Source of the DNA: Heterodera schachtii
Lineage: Eukaryota; Nematoda; Chromadorea; Rhabditida; Heteroderidae
Reading direction: 5' to 3'
NCBI GenBank assembly: GCA_023374025.1
Contig: SIJG01000008.1
Span: 1,666,215-1,730,214, forward strand
DNA: 64,000 nt
The position numbers and the translations under genes were made by a program. Positions 25,001 through 34,495 of this stretch are shown one piece after another. The notes below the pieces were generated by a model. It had not been told where the DNA came from and did no database searches. It worked only from the letters and a program-made list of their open reading frames with translations. How positions within the stretch are numbered: the first letter of the stretch is position 1; each line of letters opens with the position of its first letter.

Positions 25001-28000
25001 CCTTTGGCTCTTTCCCTCCCTTTAATTACCCTTTCTCCCTCACTTTGCTAATGGCCACATCCACCGGCAATTTGGCCAAAATGATGCCCAGCGGCGTCAG
25101 CGTCCGTTCGCTGTGTGTGTCCACAACGCCTTGCGCTTTCAGTGCCTCCAGCGTTTCGTTCAGTGTTCGCATGTCGGGCCGCTCCAAAAAAGGGAAGTCG
25201 CGCACGTCGACTTAACGGAGAAAATGCATTTGGACGGAATTGTCACGGGGGGGGGGGGCAAAAACGTACAAAGCGATGCCATTTTTAAAATTTGAATTTT
25301 TAAACAAATTCCAATTTTCCAACATTTAGCGACGGGTGCCTTCCCCCCCCCCCCTACGCTCACTGTGCAAATTCATGTCGAGAATTTGGATGACCAACGA
25401 GTCGAGCGCCACCCGTTTGATTTCGGGCAGTGTAAAGTCCTCCATTTTGGTGAATTCCTCCTCCGAATAGAGGCGGAAGCAAACGCCGGGCCCCGTCCGT
25501 CCGGCACGACCTTTTCAAAGAATCTGATCCAAGGATATCCGAGTGAAAAATGTGGGGAATTAACAAATTTCACCACCGGTGCATTGTCTGATCACTCCTT
25601 TTGTCCCCATTCTGCTGATCAGTGCCCTCCCCCCCCCCCCACCTTTGCGTTGGTTGGCACTCGCTTTGGCTATCCAACTTTCGGTCAGCCGATGCGTGCG
25701 GACGGACGGGTCGTAACGCATCAGATTCTCTTTGCCCGAATCGATCACAAAACGAATCTCGTCGATGGTCACCGACGTCTCGGCAATGTTTGTGGACAGA
25801 ATGCATTTGCGGACGCCCATCGGAGCCAAATCGAACACCTCAAAGGGAAAGCAATCAAAAACAATGGCACAAAGGAAAAGGGGAGGAAAAGCATTCGAAA
25901 ACAATGGCACAAATGAAAGGGGGAGGAAAAGCATTTGAAAAGACAATGTTTCCCCCGACTCACTTTTTGCTGCTCCTCCACGGAGAGAGTGCTGTGCAAA
26001 ATGAGCACAATCCATCGTTTGGTGAATTCGGCGAATTCTTTGCACGCCTCGGCGACAATCGAAATTTCGGAGATTCCGTTGAGGAACACCAGAACATCGC
26101 CACTGACAACAAAAGAAAGAATGAATAACGAATGGATGGATGGGTTTTGTTGTAGAGGGGGGGAGCAAATTCAGACAAAAATTCATCGAATTTTTAAATG
26201 CCAAAAAAGAAAGTCATGCCAATCAAACAAATTTAATGACAAAAGGCCATCCCATGGATAAATTGTTTTTTTTTAATTGCGATGGTTTCGCGCGCCCACC
26301 GTTCCGTGGAAGGATATTTCTTGTCGATGAGCTGCAAAATGTTCACGAAGGGTCCGGGGTCAATTCGAACCGCCCTTTTGGAGGTGTCCACTTCACGGAT
26401 CAGCGGAGGCATATACCTAAAAGAGAAAGGGGAGACAAAATATGAAAAACAGAGGGCCAACGCAACGTACCCATGGACAAACAATCCCTCCCCTTCCGTA
26501 AAAATAAAAAAGGAATTTTTATAAAAATGTTAAAAATGAGAGGGACGTGGACTAAACCCGCCACCTGAGTTCGATGGGATACAATCGGCCGGGCACCGAA
26601 ATGACCGGCGCCTCCGGGAAATAGCCTTGGAACAGGTCGATGTTGATGGTGGCTGACATCAAAACTAACTGGGAAAACAATTATTAAAAAGAGGGAATTG
26701 GCACTGAAAAATGCCAAAAAATGCCTTTAGGTCGCCTCGGCGTTGGCACGCACTGCGCAAAAGCGCAACCAAAAGGTCGCCGGAAATGTTCCGTTCGTGG
26801 ACCTTAATTAGAGGAGAAAATGGAGGGGGGGGGGGGCGAAAGAGGGGACGGACAAGGGAAAATGGGGAGAAATTTGGTCCAAAAACTGGCACAGTAACAA
26901 AATGCCTTCCCTCTCCCCCGCCCTTAGGGTGTCCGTCCATACGTCCGTTGATTGCCATTGGCCAACCTCGTCCAAAATGACCACGTCGTACCGCTGCAGG
27001 CCCGGGTCGTCGACCATTTGCCGGAGCAGCACACCCTCGGTGAGGAAAAGCATCCGTGTGGCACTCGTCTTTGTTTTGTCGAAGCGCGTTTGGTAGGCGA
27101 TGTGCGAGTCGAACTGCTTCAAAAGTTCGCAGGCGACGCGTTGGGCGAGCGCTGAAAAAAAGAAAAGGAAAATGGAGAAAATGCCAAAAAAGTGGGAGGA
27201 AAAGCCAAAAAAAAAAAAAAAACTTTAAAATGTAAGACTATATTCCTAACAAATAAGTGTCTTGATTTTTCGGATTTGTCGAGACTTTTTAAGTCATTTT
27301 TTTTGATAAAACCAGAATTTGTTTTTGTCAAAGTCTCAATTTTAACTCTAATTTGTAAGGAAATTCTTCCCCCCCACCCATTTTCGACCTGTACATGCAA
27401 TCCGTCGCGGCTGAGTGCATGCGATTTTGGCATAACCCGCGTTCAACAAATATTGGGGCAGCTAAACTCGAAAATAAAGCAAAAACAGAAAAACGTAAGG
27501 TAAAAGGGGCGGAATCCTTTATTTTTTAAAAATTTGGCACTTTTACCCCAAATTTGTGCCAAGGTCTTTCACCTGTGTGCTTTTGCCGCAGCCCGTGTCC
27601 CCCGCAATGATTATGATTTGGTTCTGTAAATTCACACATATATATTTTTGGTTTTAACGAATTTTCGCCCACTTCTTCCAATTTTTCGAGGATTTCCGTC
27701 CGACTTTGGTAAATGGGCAATTCGAGTTGGGACTGCTTCAGTTTTTTCAGCTTTTTGAAGTTTCGTGCGTTCCGAAAACGGTAATAAAGGCCGATGAGAT
27801 GCTCAAATTGGCGCACCGCTTCGGCCGGCACCTGCGAAAAAAGGGCAAAAAATCCACTGTTTTTTGAAAATAAATGGGACCATTTCTGAATGGAGTAACC
27901 CCCCGTAATTGACCAATTTGTTGGCACCTTTATTGTACCATTTAAACCAATTTGTGTATTTTAAAATTTCTTATAGTTTTTGGTTTTTCTATTTTTGCCC

Positions 28001-28568
28001 TCACATTTCGCATCAGTTGGAATCGGTCCACCGCTTTGTCACTCAGTCGGACGGAGGAGGAGAAATATTTGGAATAGGGCCCGGCGGGGACGCCGTTGGA
28101 ATTGCACGGCACCGCCGCCCAATCGGAGAGGTCGGCCGAGGCAGAAGACAATTGGTCATCGTCCGACTTTTTGACATCCCTTGGAGGAAAGCATTTTGTT
28201 ATTAAATAAATCCTAAATGAATTCAACTGACAATGAGACACCAAAAAGTTATGGCCAATAATTGAGTTTTTCTGACTATTTTGGCGCCGCACATCCATAT
28301 CTTTTTCTCGAGTGACTTTTTACGAAATTTACCGGAATAAATAATTAAAATAATTTCGAAAAAGGTGACATTGCCACTGCCTTTTTTTGTCATTTGTTAA
28401 ATGGCACCTCTGAACACTCGCTGATGAAGCGACGACTTTGGCCTCGCAACGCGCCAAAAAGGCGAGAAATTCCTTGTGGAAGGGCGAGTCGGGGGGAGCA
28501 ATGGGACTGCTGGAGGAGAAATAGGCACGCAACAATTGCTGTTTGTACTGCACCCAATCGGCGGACAT
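22006..28568 (-). CDS. DHX34: DEAH/DEVH-box RNA helicase DHX34 (nonsense-mediated decay)
   Basis: DHX34 helps remodel the UPF1/SMG1 surveillance complex in nonsense-mediated decay; the C. elegans counterpart is smgl-2. The helicase motifs appear in order on the minus strand: [10 protein letters not shown] (about 27590), Ia [14 protein letters not shown] split by an intron (about 26960/26800), III SAT (about 26660), [13 protein letters not shown] (about 25780), [12 protein letters not shown] (about 25500). Beyond the core, [19 protein letters not shown] sequence, [16 protein letters not shown] and ELKKRAGHE match DHX34 rather than other DEAH proteins. The last exon has CDICG...HKKGH, a C2H2-like finger. 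The start MSADWVQYK at 28568 opens a region like the DHX34 N-terminus ([15 protein letters not shown]). Introns are numerous and two are long CT runs on the coding strand. A nested TE block begins about 160 bp upstream of the start. Confidence 0.92.
22445..22735. repeat. CT-rich simple sequence in a DHX34 intron
   Basis: About 290 bp dominated by CTCTCTCT/TTTCTCTC on the plus strand, so purine-rich on the DHX34 sense strand. It lies between the exon ending near 22440 and the exon of about 22745-23035. Reading frames across it are low-complexity artefacts. Confidence 0.85.
23765..24050. repeat. GA-rich simple sequence in a DHX34 intron
   Basis: About 285 bp of GAGAGAGAGGGAGA repeats on the plus strand, so a long CT run on the DHX34 sense strand. 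It is the opposite strand sense to the tract at 22445-22735, so the two introns are not simple copies. Long reading frames in it are artefacts. Confidence 0.88.
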
Positions 28569-28755
28569 TAGGGCGGAAATGTGGAGGGTGGGAAAACCAA
28601 AACAAATGGGAAAGAGACTATTACTCGATGGCACCAAAATCCATTGAAAATGGAAAAAACCAAAATAAAATAACAAAACGCCAAATTTAATTTTTTTCGA
28701 ATTCAAAATGAGCACCAGTTAGTGCTTACAAAGGAGGTCCCCAGGTGTCCGTGGG

Positions 28756-30333
28756 TAAGGTGCGCAAAACCTGTCATTTTTAACAGGTTCCTGCAGTTAG
28801 TGTCTGACCGCAGAAACCTGTCTTTCAAAAGCAGAAACCTGTCATCATTACGCCACAAAACCCCGCTAATTCAAAATTTTTAGCAATTTCATCTCTTATT
28901 TTCCCTTATTTTTTTATCATTTTGAATTAAATAACAATAAAATTGTGCACTATTAATGGATTCTGACGAAAATTCGCCAATTTTGCTTAACTTAGACACA
29001 TCCTTCCAAACTCCTTTAACAAGCCAGGAAAACAAAATACGCAAACAAGTGAATTTTCAATTTATTTTTTTCAAATTATTAATTTTAGCGAAAAATTAAC
29101 ATTGGAGAAAAGCAATGGTCACGGAAACCTTTGAAAAACACTAGCAAATATTCAAATCTCTATGAAGAATTACTTGAAAATGGAAATGAAAGCGACTATC
29201 TCATTTGCAAAATCTGCAAAAAGCCGGTTTATAAAAAAAACTGGCGCTTAATTTCGTAAACATTCCTTTTTAATTTCAATGATATACATAATTTTAGAGA
29301 ACATTACAAAGTCCATTTCGTGGGCAATAGCGTTGAGAAGTTGAAGGCTGACTACAAACACAAAATTACTTGTGCAGCACTGAAGGGCAAACCATTCCGG
29401 TTTTTCGAGACGGAAGAATTCCATGGCATCGTCACTGCTCGATCTCTGAGAAAGTCCCAAGATGGTCACTCAATGACGTAAATCAAACTTTTCTTTTAAA
29501 TTGTTTTCGTTTTTTAAAGTGTAAGGGTTCTGTTCGGCATTTGGTCACTCAACTCGAGTTATGGGACAGAAGATGTACAGGTGGTGGATCGGCGACAGAA
29601 ATAATTCTTGAAAATGACGTCTTTGCGGAATTTGCTTCATCGCCGCCCGTGTCGAACCTCGAGAACGAAATGCGACTTCACGAGAATATGCCATGTACAA
29701 AAGTTGTCGATGTGTTGGAATTTTGGCGTAAACAAACGGTGATAAATAAGAAAACACCAAAATAATTTCATTTTAAGGTCATGCCAAATCTAAAACGTCT
29801 CGCCCAAAAAATTTTGTGCATCCCGGCCAGCTCGGCACACGCGGAAAGGGCCTTTTCTCATCTCAGGCGGCTGAAAACTGACTTCACACGAAACAACATG
29901 ACAGAGAAAACAATTTCTTCGATCATTTGCTGCGGATCTTTGAATCATTTTGGTGTTTTTGCTGATACTGATCAAATTATCTCTTGATTTTCTCATATTT
30001 TCATCGATTTCCTTTTTTATTTCATCAATTTCACTTTATTTGACTGATTAAATAAATGTTATTTAAAGAATTAATTTTTTTAAAAGTTTTGCCATAGTTA
30101 AAGTGCTTTTTGTTAAGTTAAAAGACAAAGAACAAAGGTTCGAAATGCTCAAAAATTGCTAAAAATTTTGAATTAGCGGGGTTTTGTGGCGTAATGATGA
30201 CAGGTTTCTGCTTTTGAAAGACAGGTTTCTGTCATTGATTTTTTACGCAGTTTCCTGTCATTTACCTGCATTTTATTTCGCTTCTCTGCCGCACGCAGGA
30301 AACTGTTAAAAATGACAGGTTTTGCGCACCTTA
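28756..30333 (+). mobile_element. Internally deleted hAT transposon
   Basis: Ends TAAGGTGCGCAAAACCTG and CAGGTTTTGCGCACCTTA are perfect inverted repeats with an exact 8-bp duplication TCCGTGGG (28748-28755 and 30334-30341). Subterminal AACCTGTC units are repeated, and the terminal repeats extend about 130 bp to the GCGGGGTTTTGTGGCGTAAT region. Inside are remnants of a hAT transposase (separate entry). Length 1578 bp, too short for a full transposase. Confidence 0.92.
29090..29987 (+). pseudogene. hAT transposase remnant: BED finger plus hATC tail, catalytic core missing
   Basis: A first exon reads EKQWSRKPLKNTSKY and ends with ICKICKKP, the CxxC of a BED zinc finger. After a short intron, EHYKVHF supplies the His part, followed by CAALKGKPFRFFETEEFHG, typical of the segment after BED in hAT proteins. 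The last exon (about 29781-29987) encodes PNLKRLAQKILCIPASSAHAERAFS, the hATC dimerisation region (quoted here in part: KILCIPASSAHAERAFS). The RNase H-like catalytic region is missing, so the element could not move itself. The remaining parts could still bind DNA and dimerise. Confidence 0.8.
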
Positions 30334-30425
30334 TCCGTGGGATTTCTGAATTTGGAAAGAAGCGAAACAATTATTTCTTTTCTTTAATTAAAAAAAAAAA
30401 ACTAAAAACTTTGGCACGTCATAAC

Positions 30426-31471
30426 TAGGGATGATATTTTTAGGCAGAAGCCTATTTTTTTCCTGAGCTCCCCGTGGCCTGAAACGCACAAAAAACATGT
30501 TTTTTTGGGCTGTTGTTAAGCTACTTTTCGAGTTATTAGTGCCTATTTTCTAGGCTTTTATTTTTAGCGCCTAAAAAGCCTAAAAAATTTTGAAAGAGCC
30601 TATTTTTGCCTATTTTGGCATTTTGCCCAAAATTATTAACAAAAATGCAATAAAAACGAAAAATGCACCCCTAAGAATCGACTAAAATTAAAAAAAAAAA
30701 AATACACCCTTAAGAATCGACCCGAAATTTTTTCAAAAATACACCCATAAGAAATGAAAAACTTTTCAAAAATTCATATCAAAAATTTATTTATTTATTT
30801 TCTTGACAAGAATTTGTGCTTTAAAAATTATGGGACCCACGCGTTTGGACGCGGCCGTTTGGGCGCTGGCGTTTGGACGCCAGCTCGTTTTTCCACTTAA
30901 GCTTTTTTCTTTGGCATCCAAATCCAACAATCTTGGTATCATTCGAAAGCACTTCACATGCTCTATTAGCCTAACAAAAAATAAAAAGATTTCCAAGCCT
31001 GAAAAAAATTTTATGGTGAAAAACTTCAAAAATTTCGACTTTTCGCCATTTTCATGTTATAACTTTTTTGATAATTGTCTAATCGCTAAGCAATAGCTTA
31101 GAAAAAGCCTCTAAACATGTTAAGCTTTCGAATGATACCAAAAATGTTGGATTTGGATGACATAGAAAAAAGTTATAGAAAGTTATACTTGAAAAACATG
31201 CTGGCGCCCAAACGCCAGCGCCCAAACGGCCGCGCCCAAACGCGCGCGCCCAAACGCCAGCGCCCAAACGCAGTGGACCCAAAAATTATATATCTCAGTA
31301 CTGATTTGGCCTAATTTTTTTACTTTTTTGAATACATTTTGTCATTTTACACCCCTAAAAACGAGGTTTTTTAGTGCCTATTTTCCATTTTTAGGGCCTA
31401 TTTTGGGGGTTTTTTAGAGCCTAAGGCCTACCTATTTTGACGGTTTTTAGTGCCTATAAATATCATCCCTA
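30426..31471. mobile_element. TIR element, TAGGGATGATATTT family, copy 2, interrupted
   Basis: Same ends and interior as 13940-14489, with its own exact 8-bp duplication GTCATAAC (30418-30425 and 31472-31479). About 480 bp longer than copy 1 because a GGGACC fold-back (30832-31280) inserted into it. Confidence 0.9.
30832..31280. mobile_element. GGGACC fold-back element with GC-rich iterons
   Basis: Ends GGGACCCACGCGTTTGGACG and GCAGTGGACCC, flanked by an exact 9-bp duplication AAAAATTAT (30823-30831 and 31281-31289). Subterminal GTTTGGGCGC-type units occur about three times on the left and four on the right, giving GC-rich ends around an AT-rich palindrome. The core GGTATCATTCGAAAGC and its mirror AGCTTTCGAATGATACCAA are near positions 30936 and 31122. 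Confidence 0.87.
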
Positions 31472-31602
31472 GTCATAACTCGGCACTCAGAGTCATTGCG
31501 CAGAAAATAAAAACATTTTTCTTAAGAACCCATGGGTGGGTGCTCTATCCACCCACCAAGTTTCATTCGGAAATCCCACGGACATCCGGGGACCTTCCTT
31601 TG

Positions 31603-32367
31603 TTAGTGCGCTTTTAGAACAAAACAACAAAACCACGGAATATGCTAATTAGGCAATTAAATCTTACTAACTCTGTGTGCTTTTAAGTGACAAATCAATC
31701 ATTCATTGGCCCAATGTTTTATAATTATTTTAGTTAAAATTAACACGAATTATTTTAATGTTTCCATCTTTAGGCACAACAAATCGCAAAAGGCATTAAA
31801 TAGGCACAAAAATAGGCAAATAATTTTTTTTTTTTTTAATTAATATTTTTAGGTAATAAATTTTAAATAAATGTGTAACGAATATTTTAAATTATATATA
31901 TATTAATATTAAATTTAAATTAAAATATTATTTTGCTTTTTTAAATAATTATTTAAAATAATAACTTTGCTTTTAATTTGATCATTTGCACTTTTCGTAC
32001 TTCGTCATAGCCCCGCCGTCTGCTGCTGCTCATTTCCCCACCCCAATGTTGATGATTTGTCTTATTTTGTAGGGATTCGTCAACGGAAAAAAACATAGTT
32101 AAGTGAAACGTATCCAAAAGTGCAATAAAAACATTTATTCCTTATTTTTGGCATTTTTCCACTGCTTGTGAGTACAGTATTTGTTGTAATTTTTGCTAAT
32201 ATTTATTTCAAAATTATTTTGCGGTTCTTCGACCACTAATGAAAAATTATATAAGTAAATGGACAAGTGCAGAGCAAATAATTGGGGAAGGAATGAATAA
32301 TTCGAGGGGACTCACTGAAGAAATGAGTGATGTGACAGCTGACCACCCAATTTTAAATAGTAATCCC
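31603..32367. other. AT-rich intergenic sequence
   Basis: No gene and no clear terminal repeats seen. Long A/T homopolymers and TTAAATAATTATTTAAAA-type sequence dominate. It ends at the left duplication of the 32368 element. Confidence 0.4.
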
Positions 32368-32960
32368 CGTGGTGAGACGAACCGAAAATAGTCTCAGTGT
32401 GGGCGAACCGAAAAAGGTCTCAGTAGGGGCGAACCGAAAAATTATCTCAGTGTGGGCGAACCGAAAATAGTCTCAGTGTCAATAAAAATATTTAAATTTA
32501 ATTATACAATTCAATTCGGTCTCGAAAAAAATAATTTTAATAAAGACAATTATTTAAAAAAATAAACTAAAATAAAAACTTTCCACCTCCGACCAAAAAA
32601 AAGTTACATCAAAACGAAAATTTTAATTTCAAATCTTGAAGCCACAAATGAAGTGGCAAGTAAGCTTACTTATTGTGCTTTATTCATGGAACAAAATCTA
32701 GCATTTATTTAGAATAGAATATTTTAAGAAAAAACATTGAAAAAAAGTTGAACCTCGAAATTAGATTATTGTTTTTTAAAATTTTAAATTGAAAATTAAA
32801 TTCAAATAAAAAATTGTTTTAAAATAATTACATTTACAAGTTTTATTGACACTGAGACTATTTTCGGTTCGCCCACACTGAGATAATTTTTCGGTTCGCC
32901 CCTACTGAGACCATTTTCGGTTCGCCCACACTGAGACTATTTTCGGTTCGACCTAGCACC
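32368..32960. mobile_element. Fold-back element with four subterminal iterons on each side
   Basis: The left side has four tandem units of about 27-30 bp built on GGCGAACCGAAAATAGTCTC, with variants AAAAAGGTCTC and AAAAATTATCTC. The right side has the same four units inverted in mirrored order. An 8-bp duplication GTAATCCC flanks it (32360-32367 and 32961-32968). The middle, about 350 bp, is AT-rich and non-coding. Confidence 0.85.
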
Positions 32961-33236
32961 GTAATCCCTTTTGACGACAAACAATTAAATAAATAAATAT
33001 CCAACTGACCAATGCAAAGGGCAAATATTAGAAGAGAGAGACAACAAACGGAGAAGGATAATTAAAATTACTAATTACAATTGAACAAAGGGAAGATTCT
33101 TGGCATTTTTTGGGTAATAAAAAAATTTGTTTCTGAACAAAAGTTTTGACGCCTTTTTCGAAAATCAAATTATGAAAATAATACGAATTATTCTGTGCTT
33201 CATCCCAATGCCTTTCATAGCATTGAAAAGAAAGGA

Positions 33237-33511
33237 AAATGTTTATCTGAGCTCCCAGACTCAAAAACACCCAAAACCACTTTTATAGGTTTTCTTATGC
33301 GCTGAAAACGATAGAACAATCAAAATTTTGACGCGCTCTCAAATTTAAACCGGTTTTTGAACCGGTTTAAAACTCGAAAAATTGAGTGAAAATGGGGCCT
33401 CCTGACCCTTTAAAACGGTCAAATTCGCACAATTTTGGTATCATTCGAAAGCTCTTGACGAGATAAAGTGGTTTTGGCTGTTTTTGAGTCTGGGAGCTCA
33501 GATAAACATTT
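33237..33511. mobile_element. Short TIR element with the shared GGTATCATTCGAAAGC core
   Basis: Ends AAATGTTTATCTGAGCTCCC and GGGAGCTCAGATAAACATTT are inverted and continue through AGACTCAAAAACA and the AAACCACTTT/AAAGTGGTTTT pair. One copy of GGTATCATTCGAAAGCT is present near 33439. No unambiguous target duplication. The relic at 12320-13230 belongs to the same family. Confidence 0.75.
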
Positions 33512-34495
33512 ACCGAAAAGAAATTAACAGTTGCCAAATGTGAATTTATTTTGTGAAAATTATTACAAAAAACAATTACTCATCATGAAAAAAATTAAAA
33601 TTAAATTAAAAATATTTTTTTAATTTTAGCTGTGAATAAAATATTATTTTTTAAAATCTTACATTTATCTTTCATTATCAGTATTTTTATCATAAATCTT
33701 TTATTTTATTAGTTTTAAAATTTATTTAAAATATTTTATATTAAAGTTTATTAAAAATATTAATTTCCGTCGTTTCTGAGTTGTCCAGCAGAAGCCCCTT
33801 GGACAGTGTTGTCATTTTGTAAGGAAACAAATGCTGAATGGATTTACCTAGTTTCCTTAATCTTTCTTTTTGTTCTACCGTAACCCATGATGAACAAACA
33901 CTTCCGCCCCCCTCAGTACGATAATTTCTTTTTTTGTACGCATAATACTTGCGAGAGAAGCAAGAAAATAATATTTTTTTGATTTATAGCGACTTTTTAG
34001 CACCTCAAATGGGGGTTTGTACCTATTTTGGCCTTTTTCAGAAATTCAATAGTAAAAGTGCAATAAAAAACGAAAAATACACCCCTAAGAAACAATCCTA
34101 AAAAAATTTCAGAAAATATACCCCGAAGAAATGATTTCCCAAAATTCGATTCCAATTTATTTTTTTATTTTCTTGAAAAGTTGCAATTGTGCGGGCGAAA
34201 TTCGTAAAAAAAATGAGTCACTTTTGGAATTTTGTATAAAAATACTGGATTTTTCAGGAAAAATCTTAACACCTATTTTCGTAACTACTTTGCTCTTTTT
34301 GGTAACTATTTCAGCATTTTTAGCACCTAAATTTTAGGTGCTAAAAATCTTAACTCTATTAATCAGCCATAAACCAGGGGTATCATTTATCACCGGAAGA
34401 GTTTCCGAATGCAAAAAAGTCAAAACTTCGTTTTATCCTCGACCCCATTTCGCAGCATATAAAAAATTTTTGTGAAAACAAAAACATCGTTTTGG
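33512..34495. other. AT-rich gap with repeat relics, 3' of RPN3
   Basis: No gene supported. The stretch 33990-34355 has TTTTTAGCACCT at the left and AGGTGCTAAAAA at the right plus CACCCCTAAGAA words, a diverged relative of the TAGGGCTGTGAC and TAGGGATGATA elements. The RPN3 3' UTR must lie at the right edge. Confidence 0.45.

Larger units (their letters stand above)
28729..31602. mobile_element. Outer TIR element interrupted by two other elements
   Basis: Left end CAAAGGAGGTCCCCAGGTG and right end reading inward CAAAGGAAGGTCCCCGGATG are inverted, both followed by TCCGTGGGATTTC. Flanks TTAGTGCTT (28719-28727) and TTAGTGCGC (31603-31611) agree at 7 of 9 positions, suggesting an old 9-bp duplication as in Mutator-like elements. 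It contains a hAT element, a TAGGGATGATA element and, inside that, a GGGACC fold-back. It sits 160 bp upstream of the DHX34 start codon. Confidence 0.7.

Noticed and set aside
13940..31471. The two TAGGGATGATA elements as parts of one segmental duplication
   Set aside because: Each has its own different 8-bp target duplication (GTAATGAC and GTCATAAC), so they are independent insertions.
32368..32960. CRISPR-like array, because of regularly repeated units
   Set aside because: The units are adjacent with no unique spacers, are mirrored at both ends of a transposon-like element, and the genome is eukaryotic.
34131..34337. Small hydrophobic reading frame near RPN3
   Set aside because: Lies in a relic of an AT-rich TIR element; hydrophobicity reflects TTT-rich composition.
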